Assembly: GCA_023407175.1 (NCBI GenBank)
Contig: JAEYMU010000031.1
Location: 121,843-185,842, forward strand
From: Bacillota bacterium
GTDB lineage: Bacteria > Bacillota_A > Clostridia > Lachnospirales > Lachnospiraceae
Direction of reading: 5' to 3'
Length of the DNA stretch: 64,000 bases
Shown here: one piece after another, positions 28,234 to 36,031 of the stretch
How positions within the stretch are numbered: position 1 is the stretch's first letter
How the letters are laid out: every line of letters starts with the position of its first letter
Notes under the pieces: generated by a model
Databases searched by the model: none
What the model was told of the DNA's origin: nothing
The model's input: the letters and a program-made list of their open reading frames with translations, nothing else
Made by a program: the position numbers and the translations under genes

Positions 28234-28338
28234 TTAGCTTAACAGGGACCTTACAAAGCTTCCTACTGCATAACCAATATGATACCAGATGCTCTCTGCT
28301 GCTACGACATCTTCCATTCTCTCTACACCAAATTCCAT
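28234..28338 (-). CDS. Type A leader peptide gene 3 (pepA3)
   Basis: 34 residues. Matches A1 except that Arg4 of the leader is Gly (MEFGVERMEDV). The core with IWYHIGYAVGSF and the SLLS end is identical to A1 and A2. Good ribosome site AAAGGAGGAG. If Arg4 is needed for leader recognition this copy may be processed less well. Confidence 0.82.
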   Translation of the reverse strand: MEFGVERMEDVVAAESIWYHIGYAVGSFVRSLLS

Positions 28339-28410
28339 TTTGCACTCCTCCTTTCTCAAAGGATATAAACCGTATTCTCAGAATATAAGACATTTTTGTC
28401 TTAACTATTA

Positions 28411-28515
28411 TTAGCCTAAAAATCCGGCGATGAAGCCTCTTACGAAATCTGTGATTGCTTTAACTACCGCATTGGGTGCGATTACGCTTTCCATACGCTC
28501 TACTCTTAATTCCAT
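28411..28515 (-). CDS. Type B leader peptide gene 2 (pepB2)
   Basis: 34 residues, MELRVERMESV leader, then APNAVVKAITDF and a C-terminal RGFIAGFLG. Preceded by GGAAAGGAGG. Part of the first copy of the 363-bp duplicated unit. The helix has a GxxxG interface (Gly27, Gly31) that could pair with the type A peptide. Confidence 0.83.
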   Translation of the reverse strand: MELRVERMESVIAPNAVVKAITDFVRGFIAGFLG

Positions 28516-28596
28516 TTGTTTGTCCTCCTTTCCGATTATTTTGTATCAATTTGATTTCTTTTACCATCAAAGCTATGACGGCCAGGACTATGATAA

Positions 28597-28701
28597 TTAG
28601 CTTAACAGGGACCTTACAAAGCTTCCTACTGCATAGCCGATATGATACCAGATGCTCTCTGCTGCTACGACATCTTCCATTCTCTCTACACGATATTCCA
28701 T
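28597..28701 (-). CDS. Type A leader peptide gene 2 (pepA2)
   Basis: 34 residues, MEYRVERMEDV leader, core with IWYHIGYAVGSF and C-terminal VRSLLS. The GxxxG element is Gly22-Gly26. Ribosome site AAAGGAGGAG eight bases upstream. Differs from A1 only by Tyr for Phe at residue 3. Confidence 0.83.
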   Translation of the reverse strand: MEYRVERMEDVVAAESIWYHIGYAVGSFVRSLLS

Positions 28702-28770
28702 TTTGCGCTCCTCCTTTCTCAAAGAATATAAAGCCTCCTTTTCAAATATAAGCATTCCTATACCCTGATA

Positions 28771-28866
28771 TTATCTGCCTAAAAATCCATCGATGAAGCC
28801 CCTTAAGAAATTTGCTAAGAAATTGGGTGTGATTACGCTTTCCATACGCTCTACTCTTAATTCCAT
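28771..28866 (-). CDS. Type B leader peptide gene 1 (pepB1), divergent copy
   Basis: 31 residues. The leader is MELRVERMESV, the same as B2 and B3, but the core is shorter and different: TPNFLANFLRGFIDGFLGR. GxxxG is kept as GFIDG. Preceded by GGAAAGGAGG. Leader conserved while core varies is the pattern expected of a processed precursor. Confidence 0.82.
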   Translation of the reverse strand: MELRVERMESVITPNFLANFLRGFIDGFLGR

Positions 28867-28948
28867 TTGCTTGTCCTCCTTTCCTTTGGTTGTCCTATAT
28901 TTGCCTCTCTCCTGTCATACCCCTTAATCAGGGATCAGGTGATATGAA

Positions 28949-29053
28949 TTAGCTCAACAGTGATCTTACGAAGCTGCCTACTGCATAGCCGATATGATAC
29001 CAGATGCTCTCTGCTGCCACCACGTCTTCCATTCTCTCTACACGAAATTCCAT
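28949..29053 (-). CDS. Type A leader peptide gene 1 (pepA1), first of the cluster
   Basis: 34 residues: leader MEFRVERMEDV, then AAES and a helix with IWYHIGYAVGSF ending VRSLLS. Ribosome site AAAGGGGGAG. It begins 80 bases after the metallopeptidase stop on the same strand. No Cys in any A or B peptide, so thioether or disulfide modification is excluded. Confidence 0.83.
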   Translation of the reverse strand: MEFRVERMEDVVAAESIWYHIGYAVGSFVRSLLS

Positions 29054-29133
29054 TTTTTCTCCCCCTTTCTCTTTATTGTATTTATTTTTAGCATTATGAA
29101 TTGCTTAAAATACCCCTCACACTTTTTGAATTG

Positions 29134-30117
29134 CTATATGACCAGATTGACCAAAAACTTTACTGCTCCAAGTACTGTAATACCTACTGATCCCAGTGCA
29201 AGAAACATCATTGTATATGTAATGAGTCCGTACACGGCGATGAAGCGTTCCTGTCCGCTGCATTTTGCAAACAGCTTCCCAACTCCCTTAAGGGATTTTT
29301 TGTACAGGTTGGTAATACCGGTTGCAAAGCTTAATATCCAATACCCGTCCAATCTAAGGACCGGAATAAGATTACTGATAATGGTTGTAAAGCTAAGTAC
29401 CACATATACCGCAAAGAATGGCTGCTTTGAATATGCAAAGGCGATGGAGGAAAATGCCATCAGCACCGTATTCACATAAATTCCTGCGGAGGATGCCAGC
29501 ATCTGCTTTCTTCTATCCTCTACCATACGGATGCCGCTGATATCGCAGTACATCGCCGGCGAGAAGAAAATCAGCATCAGTCCCACCGTTCCGACCTTTC
29601 CGCCCAGGTACCTGCACACCGTTCCATGCGCAAACTCATGCAGGCATACTGACAGGAAGAAGATCAGATAGAGCAAAACATATTCTGCGATACTCATTTT
29701 GAAGCTGCCCAGCGAGAAGATATCCCCGCCGTTTTTTATCATCAGTGCCAGGCCAAATACCGTAAGAACATTGATTACCGCAAACAGAATTTTAAGCAAA
29801 GCTGCATTTCTTCGGATGACCTCTGTTACCTTACAAAACATCTGATCTGCATGAAAAAGCGGTATTTTATAAAATAGGATATTTTTTCTGGTCTTCACCG
29901 GAGCGCCGATGACACCTTCCTTTTCCAGTGCCTTAAAAAGCTGGTCAAATTGCTCGCCGGTTATGCCCTCCTCCTGTATGATTGTATTGGAATTCTCCCC
30001 GTTTACCGCTCGTTCCAGTATTCTGCCTTCTCTTTTTCCTATCTTGAAATAGGTCCCGGCATTCTCCACCATATAGCCGTCTCCCTGAAGTCTTAATGCA
30101 ATATTATAACCTTCCAT
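29134..30117 (-). CDS. Site-2-type (M50) membrane metallopeptidase with N-terminal PqqD-like domain
   Basis: 327 residues. Residues ~10-75 look like a PqqD-type winged helix (YFKIGKREGRILERAVNGE, then FKALEKEGVIG), the fold used as RiPP recognition element to bind leader peptides. After ~105 come about six membrane helices with the zinc site HEFAH (His160, Glu161, His164) and the third ligand in RLDGYW (Asp257), the M50 hallmark. It is likely to cleave the A/B leaders in or at the membrane during export. It lies between the transporter genes (21 bases) and the first peptide gene (80 bases). YydH-type peptidases in epipeptide clusters are the nearest analogy; no radical SAM enzyme is present here. 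Confidence 0.85.
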   Translation of the reverse strand: MEGYNIALRLQGDGYMVENAGTYFKIGKREGRILERAVNGENSNTIIQEEGITGEQFDQLFKALEKEGVIGAPVKTRKNILFYKIPLFHADQMFCKVTEVIRRNAALLKILFAVINVLTVFGLALMIKNGGDIFSLGSFKMSIAEYVLLYLIFFLSVCLHEFAHGTVCRYLGGKVGTVGLMLIFFSPAMYCDISGIRMVEDRRKQMLASSAGIYVNTVLMAFSSIAFAYSKQPFFAVYVVLSFTTIISNLIPVLRLDGYWILSFATGITNLYKKSLKGVGKLFAKCSGQERFIAVYGLITYTMMFLALGSVGITVLGAVKFLVNLVI

Positions 30118-30138
30118 AGGAAAACCTCCTTTCTGTTA

Positions 30139-32166
30139 TTATCGTAAAACTTCAATTGGATCTACTGTTGAGGCCTTTCTTGCCGGTAGATATCCGGCGA
30201 TCAGGCAAAGTCCTATGCTGATGGCAAGACACCCAAGCAGTACCGGGCCTGTTACATAGTACAAATGGAATGCACTGTTTGCCATCAGTTCCCTTACAAC
30301 CTCATTGACAAAGCTGCCAAACATCGCCGCAAAGGCTATTCCGATCATTCCTGCACAAAGTCCGATCACACCTGCCTCCAGAAGAAAGATATTACGAACA
30401 TCCTGGCGTTTGGCACCGATTGCCCGAAGTATCCCGATTTCCTTCACACGCTCGGCGACACTCATATACTGGACGATAATTACCATGACACAGGCAACCA
30501 CCAATGAAATTCCCGTAATCAGCAGCATAAATTTCTGAACTGCACCAATGTATAAATTAATCTTATCGATTGTTTCCTGAGCCGTAGCAATGCTGTAGCC
30601 CTTCTCCTTTAAAGCTTCAACCACCTCATTACGATCCTTGCGGTCCTTAAGATAGATAAAAACCTTCTGTGCATTTACTTCCCTGCCGGCAGATTCCCTG
30701 CTGATTGCCTTTGCATAATCATAGGAGATATAATTATAGCCGATGCCCAACAGGTTTGACAGTGTAATTCCTACTACACGGCATTCCTTCTCCACCGAAT
30801 ATACGATATCGTCGCTGGCACTATAGGCAACATAGATGGTCACCGTCTTTCCAAGCATATCCCCGGCCGCATTTTTACCCATGCACTCCTCGGCCATATT
30901 TTTTGTAATTGCTATTTCCCCTTCTCCCTTAGGTATTTCTCCGGCAATCAGTCCATCCTCCCCGGACTCCCCGGTATAACTGACCAGGGTGCTTGAGATT
31001 TGCTTTCCCTGATAGGCGATGGTTCCAACCAGTGTAAACACCTCCTCTGTTGCGGTAACCTTACTGTTACCCTCCACCGTGGCAGCGATGCCTTCCAGTT
31101 CTTCCCCGGAATAATTTTGTGTATCAACCTTGACAATCGAGGCATTTGAAATCGAATCTAATTCGTCACTTACCTTATTTGCAACTCCGCTTGATATCCC
31201 AAACATAATCAATACGCTGAATATGCCCACTGATATCCCAATCATGGTAAGGATGGAACGTCTTTTCTTTAATAAAATATTTCTTAGCGCTATGGCAATG
31301 GAATCTGCAGCCTTCATATGGGTGGCTGTTTTTCCTTTTTCGGGGCTTAAAGCGGCTTTAAAACCAGCCGTATTCTCCATTTTCGCGGCGTCCTTTATAC
31401 CGAAAGCATTCTTTACACCAACCGTATTTTTCATGGCGACAACAGTTTCCGCTGCTTCGCTGTTTACGGCATCCGTCCCTGACAGCTTTACGAAATATTC
31501 ATCACTGATGATTTTACCGTCCAGCATACAGATATTCCGGTCCGTTTGCTGTGCAATCTGCTCGTTATGGGTTACCATGATAATGGTCACCCCATATTCC
31601 TGGTTCAAGGTATGAAACAGGCCCATAATCTCCTTGGAGGTTTTTGAATCCAGGGCTCCCGTCGGCTCATCCGCAAGAATAATTTCCGGATTATTCGCCA
31701 GCGCCCGCGCTATGGCGACCCTCTGCCTTTCTCCGCCGGACAGCTGGTTCGGCTTATTTTTCATCCTCTCCCCAAGCTCCACACGCTTTAACAGCTCCTT
31801 TGCCCTCTTTCGCCTGCTGCCCTTGCTCCAGGCTGCCACACTCATAGCCAGCTCCACATTTTGCAAGGCTGTTAAATGGGGGATCAGATTAAAGTTCTGG
31901 AATACGATCCCGATATGCTCTTTTCGGAAAGTGTCCCATTCTCCTGCCAAAAAGTCCCGGGTTGATTTACCCTCATAAAGAATTTCTCCCTCATTTTCCT
32001 GATCAAGCCCGGCAAGGATATTTAATAATGTGGATTTTCCACATCCGGAGGGGCCTAAGATTGCAACAAATTCTCCTTTGCTGATGCTGCAATTTATGCT
32101 GTTTAAGACAGGAACCTCCTGATCCTTCATCTGATATTTTTTACTTAAGCTCTTGATCTGAAGCAT
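30139..32166 (-). CDS. ABC transporter with fused ATPase and FtsX-type permease (second of pair)
   Basis: 675 residues. The N-terminal ATPase domain has Walker [10 protein letters not shown], signature LSGGERQ and Walker [13 protein letters not shown] linker of ~50 residues with repeated A-x-K-x-T-like stretches ([20 protein letters not shown]) leads to a MacB-like permease: one helix, a ~200-residue extracellular domain and three C-terminal helices (FtsX). Such MacB-type half-transporters move peptides or confer peptide immunity. With the paralogue 53 bases upstream it probably forms a heterodimer that exports, or protects from, the A/B peptides. Confidence 0.88.
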   Translation of the reverse strand: MLQIKSLSKKYQMKDQEVPVLNSINCSISKGEFVAILGPSGCGKSTLLNILAGLDQENEGEILYEGKSTRDFLAGEWDTFRKEHIGIVFQNFNLIPHLTALQNVELAMSVAAWSKGSRRKRAKELLKRVELGERMKNKPNQLSGGERQRVAIARALANNPEIILADEPTGALDSKTSKEIMGLFHTLNQEYGVTIIMVTHNEQIAQQTDRNICMLDGKIISDEYFVKLSGTDAVNSEAAETVVAMKNTVGVKNAFGIKDAAKMENTAGFKAALSPEKGKTATHMKAADSIAIALRNILLKKRRSILTMIGISVGIFSVLIMFGISSGVANKVSDELDSISNASIVKVDTQNYSGEELEGIAATVEGNSKVTATEEVFTLVGTIAYQGKQISSTLVSYTGESGEDGLIAGEIPKGEGEIAITKNMAEECMGKNAAGDMLGKTVTIYVAYSASDDIVYSVEKECRVVGITLSNLLGIGYNYISYDYAKAISRESAGREVNAQKVFIYLKDRKDRNEVVEALKEKGYSIATAQETIDKINLYIGAVQKFMLLITGISLVVACVMVIIVQYMSVAERVKEIGILRAIGAKRQDVRNIFLLEAGVIGLCAGMIGIAFAAMFGSFVNEVVRELMANSAFHLYYVTGPVLLGCLAISIGLCLIAGYLPARKASTVDPIEVLR

Positions 32167-32219
32167 AACAGCGACCCTTCCTTTTCCCAGGGTGTGTTAT
32201 CCAGACACACCCTAATATT

Positions 32220-34205
32220 CTATTCATATCTTAACGCGATTGCCGGATCAATCCCGGCTGCTTTCCTGGCCGGCTTTCTTCCTGCCAGGACGGCAATGGT
32301 CACACTGATCATGATACAAAACAATACGGTTTTCACATTCATTATATACAGGTTAAAATTCATTCCCTGAAAGCTGCTGTGCAAGGTGGCATTCAGCACC
32401 GCACCAAGGCTTTGGCCAAGGATCACTCCCATCACTCCGGCCAGCAGCCCCAATATGCCCGCCTCGGCTACAAAGATGCGTTTTACATCCCTTCTTCCTG
32501 CTCCGATGGCGCACATAATTCCAATTTCCCTTGTTCTCTCCACCACATTCGTATGCAATACGATTTTAATCATAATGCCGGAAACCAAAAGTGCAACTGC
32601 CGCGATAAAAATCAAAAATACCTTTAATCCCATAACCAATGTGTTGATTTCCTCAAAACCTTCCTGATTGGTGGAGGCTTTATAGCCCAGAGCTTCGATC
32701 TCCTTCACTACTTTGCTATAATCTGCCTGGTCTGCTGCAACAAGCTCTGCACCCTCCTGAAAAAATAAAGTTGAATTTGCGGATTCCTCTGCTATTTTTG
32801 CTGCAGTTTCATAGGGTATATAGGAGTATTTCGGAATGACTCCGCTATCCGTAATTCCAACCACGGTAAAGGTTTCCTCTACCTCATCGGTAAGGCGGCT
32901 GCTTAAAAGCAATCGGAGGAGCACGGTTATCTTTTTACCGATTAAATCCTCAGGCCCTACGCTTTCTATAGGGCTTTGCACTACGTTATTTGTAGTGTTT
33001 TGCTCTGAATTTTGTTCCAGCAGCTTCTTCGCGATGTCACTGGGCAGCAAAATTTCCTTACTGTCATCTGATTGGGGAAGTGTCCCTATATCTGCCAGGG
33101 AAGCCTCATATTCTGTCCTGTCCGCCGCCGGCCCGAGTACATCCATTCTTCCCTCTGCACTCACGTTATTGTAATAATATTTTACTTCAAAGGTGTTATC
33201 ATCGAGTACCTGCTTGACACCATCGATCTTGCCAAGCTGCTCCACATCCTTCTGGCTGAAGGTTTGTGCCGTATCTTCATAGGATACCCATATGGTCTTA
33301 TCTCCGATAAACGATCCCAGCTCATGATTTATCTTATCCTGTGCACCGTTGCCGATGCCCATCATCAGAACCATTCCGGTAATACCCACCGCTGTGCCAA
33401 AGATAGTTAGGAGGCTTCGCTTCTTCTGGGCGATTACATTTCGAATCCCGATTTCTACTGCGGAGGCCTTCGAAAGCTTTCCTGTCCCTTCACTGTAATC
33501 GGCATGCTCCATTACTGCATATGCCCCTACGTTGGATACTACTTTTTCTATCTGGCCATCCTTCATATAAACGATTCTGTCTGCTTCCTTCGCCAGCTCC
33601 TTGTTATGTGTCACCATGACGATGGTAACACCTGATTTACGGTTGACGGCATGCAATATATCCATGACATTCCCCGCCGAGGCTGTATCCAGAGCCCCCG
33701 TCGGCTCATCCGCAAGGATAATTCTGGGGTGGTTCGCCATAGCCCGTGCAATTGCAACCCGTTGCTTTTGGCCACCAGACAGCTGGGACGGCAAGTAATC
33801 ACATTTATTAGAAAGACCTACCATGCCAATCAGTTCCCTGGCTCTTTTTTGAATCTCTTCTTTCCCGCAGCCATTCATTTTCATAGCAAGAGCTACGTTT
33901 TCCATTGCTGTAAGGTGGGGGATAAGATTAAAGTTCTGAAATATAAACCCAATGCTCTGCTTGCGCCAACGGTTCCAGTCCTTTTCCTTGAAGCTTCTGA
34001 CGCTTAAGTCATCCAGATAGATTTGTCCGTCAATTTCCTTATCCAGCCCTCCGATAATATTCAGCAAAGTAGATTTTCCACAACCGGATGCGCCTAAGAT
34101 CGCAATAAACTCACCCTGTCTAATTTCCAGATTAATATCATTTAGAACAGCCAGATTTTCTTTCCCCATGAAATACCTTTTAAAAAGGTTTTTAATCCTT
34201 ATCAT
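32220..34205 (-). CDS. ABC transporter with fused ATPase and FtsX-type permease (first of pair)
   Basis: 661 residues from the ATG at 34205, which follows AAAGGGC; a long in-frame upstream extension overlapping agrB is not credible. Walker [10 protein letters not shown], signature LSGGQKQ, Walker [12 protein letters not shown], then a MacB-like extracellular domain (~300-530) and three FtsX helices ending [16 protein letters not shown]. Same layout as the next gene but clearly diverged, consistent with a heterodimer. It starts 44 bases after agrB. Export or immunity are both possible; the absence of an outer-membrane partner fits a monoderm. Confidence 0.88.
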   Translation of the reverse strand: MIRIKNLFKRYFMGKENLAVLNDINLEIRQGEFIAILGASGCGKSTLLNIIGGLDKEIDGQIYLDDLSVRSFKEKDWNRWRKQSIGFIFQNFNLIPHLTAMENVALAMKMNGCGKEEIQKRARELIGMVGLSNKCDYLPSQLSGGQKQRVAIARAMANHPRIILADEPTGALDTASAGNVMDILHAVNRKSGVTIVMVTHNKELAKEADRIVYMKDGQIEKVVSNVGAYAVMEHADYSEGTGKLSKASAVEIGIRNVIAQKKRSLLTIFGTAVGITGMVLMMGIGNGAQDKINHELGSFIGDKTIWVSYEDTAQTFSQKDVEQLGKIDGVKQVLDDNTFEVKYYYNNVSAEGRMDVLGPAADRTEYEASLADIGTLPQSDDSKEILLPSDIAKKLLEQNSEQNTTNNVVQSPIESVGPEDLIGKKITVLLRLLLSSRLTDEVEETFTVVGITDSGVIPKYSYIPYETAAKIAEESANSTLFFQEGAELVAADQADYSKVVKEIEALGYKASTNQEGFEEINTLVMGLKVFLIFIAAVALLVSGIMIKIVLHTNVVERTREIGIMCAIGAGRRDVKRIFVAEAGILGLLAGVMGVILGQSLGAVLNATLHSSFQGMNFNLYIMNVKTVLFCIMISVTIAVLAGRKPARKAAGIDPAIALRYE

Positions 34206-34249
34206 AGCTTTGCCCTTTCTGCGAATAATTGAGGTCTTTTCCATCCTAT

Positions 34250-34855
34250 TTATGCAATCCCTTCCCGTTTTTTTAAAAAAGGAAGCGGTAATAAAAATAC
34301 ACTTTCTGCAAGAACTGCACCTGCAAACACGGATAATATAGTTTGCAGCTCTGACCCTGCTGCTGCTAACCGGCTGCCGCTTAGGATGCAAAGGAATATC
34401 AGCTCCGTAACCAAAATTGCTGTTGCTGTCAGCTTAAACCTGACTGCCTCCCGTTTATCCTTTTTATGATTACCTGCGTATACTGCATTCATCACAAGTC
34501 CGATCAGCATAAAGCTGATTTCCATCCAGGTAAGATCGTAGTTGATTGAAAGGTATCTGCATCCGTATATTACAACCAGCATTGTTATTGTGTATGTTGT
34601 AATGCAGCTTCTGTGGTTCTCTGCATGTTTTCCTCCGGCAAACAGCCTTAGGCCGCCCCATGCAAATAAGTAAACCAAAACCTCTTTCATAATGCCAAGC
34701 AGAAAACCGACAGTAAGTACGATTGTAAAATTTACTACCAAAGCAATCAGCGTCTCCAAGCCGTATCGACAGGCACTTCTTTGATTTTCACGTCCATGCC
34801 AGTCGATACCGGCCAGACTGATTAATTTTTCTGCTAACTCTGTGTAGGAAAACAT
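34250..34855 (-). CDS. agrB: AgrB-like membrane cysteine peptidase
   Basis: 201 residues with about six membrane helices. The catalytic pair is in FAGGKHAENHRSC: His77 and Cys84, at the same positions as in Staphylococcus aureus AgrB. AgrB trims the C-terminus of AgrD and closes the thiolactone ring. It lies 25 bases after the AgrD-like gene and 44 before the ABC transporter, so signal maturation and the peptide machinery share one transcript. AgrB relatives can also process other peptides, so a role on A/B peptides cannot be excluded. Confidence 0.92.
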   Translation of the reverse strand: MFSYTELAEKLISLAGIDWHGRENQRSACRYGLETLIALVVNFTIVLTVGFLLGIMKEVLVYLFAWGGLRLFAGGKHAENHRSCITTYTITMLVVIYGCRYLSINYDLTWMEISFMLIGLVMNAVYAGNHKKDKREAVRFKLTATAILVTELIFLCILSGSRLAAAGSELQTILSVFAGAVLAESVFLLPLPFLKKREGIA

Positions 34856-34880
34856 TCTTTAACCTGCTTTCTTTGTTCCA

Positions 34881-35096
34881 TTATGATTGACGAGCTACCA
34901 TTAATTCTTTCATATATTTTCTTAATTCCTTTACGGCTTCTCCATTGACTGTTTCATCTTTCTCGCATTCCCCCAGGAAGATGATGCAATCCCTGATTCC
35001 TAATATTGCCGCGAAGCATGCCAGTGACATTAAATTCATAATTGACTTTTGTACCAGATAATTTCTTGTATTCCTTAATATATTCTTTGCTTTCAT
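34881..35096 (-). CDS. agrD: AgrD-like cyclic autoinducer precursor
   Basis: 71 residues. An N-terminal amphipathic stretch (~1-32) with LMSLACFAAILG is followed by RDCIIFL: Cys37 and four hydrophobic residues would form a five-residue thiolactone ring like CDFIM of S. aureus AIP-I. After it comes an acidic, charged tail (GECEKDETVNGEAVKELRK) as in AgrD. It is longer than usual (45-50 residues). AAGGAGATAC precedes the ATG and TATAAT lies upstream at 35131-35136. Assignment rests on position before agrB and this layout; ring boundaries are inferred. Confidence 0.72.
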   Translation of the reverse strand: MKAKNILRNTRNYLVQKSIMNLMSLACFAAILGIRDCIIFLGECEKDETVNGEAVKELRKYMKELMVARQS

Positions 35097-35368
35097 TTTT
35101 GTATCTCCTTCCCTGTTCTCTTGATAATGCTATTATAAATTGCAGCCTTCCTAAAACCAATAAATCCTTATTAAGATGCATAAAACTTAAATTTATTTAC
35201 ATCCCATATGTAAAAAATGCAGAATAATTTTATTGCCGTTCATTATTCTGCACCATATATCAGCATCTAAACGGTCCAATTCTTAAAATAATTATTTTAA
35301 TATCGTTGAAATAGGGACAAAAATTGAATATAATATTGTTAATGCACCAACAGGTGGGAGGACAGGCC
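35097..35368. promoter_or_regulatory. Divergent control region of the agrD operon and marR gene
   Basis: Minus strand: TATAAT (35131-35136) with a poor -35, as expected for an activator-dependent promoter of the agrD-peptide operon. Plus strand: TTGAAA (35306-35311) and TATAAT (35329-35334), 17-base spacer, for marR. Between them is a perfect 11-bp inverted repeat TGCAGAATAAT/ATTATTCTGCA (35218-35252). Confidence 0.65.
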
Positions 35369-35851
35369 ATGAACAAGGAAGAACAGGTCATGATGAATTT
35401 CAGGGACTTATATAACAAGCTGGTTTGGCTTAATAAGTTTAAAATGGAAAACAGTCTTAAGGGTTATAAGTCTTCTGAGGTACATTGCATCGAATATATT
35501 GGAAGAAATGCAGATTCCAATGTGACAAAGCTTGCGGAAGCCTTTTATATGACTAGCGGTGCCATAAGTAAGCTTACGAAGAAGCTTATAAAAAAAGGCA
35601 TTATCGAAAGCTACCAGAGGCCGGATAACAAAAAGGAAATCTATTTTCGCTTGACTTCGCAGGGGCAAGCAATTTATAAAATCCATGAGGAATTGCACAA
35701 AGAGTTTCAGGAACGGGATAGCGCCGTATTTGAGCAGATAACCGAGGAACAGTTTGACAATATGCTTCGTTTCGTGGAAAGGTATAGCAGGCATTTAAAT
35801 TCGGAAATAAAGAAACTGGGTGTAGATATCAGCCGGAATAAAATTGAATAA
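35369..35851 (+). CDS. MarR-family transcriptional regulator
   Basis: 160 residues, winged helix. The recognition region is SNVTKLAEAFYMTSGAISKLTKKL with wing ESYQRPDNKKEIYFRLTSQG. The ATG at 35369 follows GTGGGAGG; an ATG at 35324 would lie before the predicted transcription start, so it is rejected. It is followed by its own terminator and then by an MFS pump gene whose promoter contains a palindrome of MarR type, so it most likely represses that pump. The ligand is unknown. Confidence 0.87.
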   Translation: MNKEEQVMMNFRDLYNKLVWLNKFKMENSLKGYKSSEVHCIEYIGRNADSNVTKLAEAFYMTSGAISKLTKKLIKKGIIESYQRPDNKKEIYFRLTSQGQAIYKIHEELHKEFQERDSAVFEQITEEQFDNMLRFVERYSRHLNSEIKKLGVDISRNKIE

Positions 35852-35866
35852 TGAAAATGGAACCAC

Positions 35867-35905
35867 AAGCAGCCTGACTCTAGCGAGTACAGGCTGCTTT
35901 TTATT
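35867..35905 (+). terminator. Rho-independent terminator of marR
   Basis: 10-bp stem AAGCAGCCTG/CAGGCTGCTT followed by TTTATT. Confidence 0.85.
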
Positions 35906-35953
35906 CCTGACAAGTGAATTGTTTAATCATTTCATCTTGCAGTTATTATTTTG

Positions 35954-35994
35954 TTGACAAGGAAACAAAATTATGATACGATGCTTTTGTTTCC
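35954..35994 (+). promoter_or_regulatory. Promoter and palindromic operator of the MFS pump gene
   Basis: TTGACA (35954-35959) and TACGAT (35977-35982) with 17-base spacing. A perfect 10-bp inverted repeat GGAAACAAAA/TTTTGTTTCC (35961-35970 and 35985-35994) brackets the -10, the position expected for repression by the neighbouring MarR protein. Confidence 0.75.
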
Positions 35995-36031
35995 AAGGAA
36001 GTAAAATCATAATTTTAAAGGGAGATTTTAA

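Larger units (their letters stand above)
28044..28740 (-). repeat. Tandem duplication of the A-B peptide unit
   Basis: A unit of about 363 bp carrying one A and one B gene plus spacers occurs twice in direct order (A2/B2 and A3/B3 starts are offset 363 and 362 bp). Coding parts and the A-to-B spacers are nearly identical. The outer copies A1-B1 and A4 are older, diverged relatives. Confidence 0.85.

Noticed and set aside
28049..28393. A 114-residue minus-strand reading ending with the B3 peptide
   Set aside because: It runs antisense through frame-shifted A3 and the spacer. The strong ribosome site and the shared leader place the real start at 28153.
28089..28751. Two plus-strand readings of ~91-99 residues that resemble each other
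   Set aside because: They are mirror images of the duplicated peptide units. The likeness comes from the DNA duplication, and they have no ribosome sites.
27816..29053. CRISPR-like repeat array
   Set aside because: The repeats are protein-coding A/B genes with ribosome sites; there are no short constant repeats with unique spacers.
27816..29053. Lanthipeptide, sactipeptide or circular bacteriocin
   Set aside because: The peptides have no Cys and few Ser/Thr, no LanM/radical SAM/DUF95 gene is present, and the precursors are too short.
34954..35181. 75-residue reading overlapping the AgrD-like gene
   Set aside because: Its start lies upstream of the predicted -10 element, it has no ribosome site, and agrD in the other frame has both.
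35097..35220. LytTR direct repeats AAGTTTTA / TGGTTTTA upstream of agrD
   Set aside because: The spacing of about 30 bases does not fit the usual ~21, and the match is weak.
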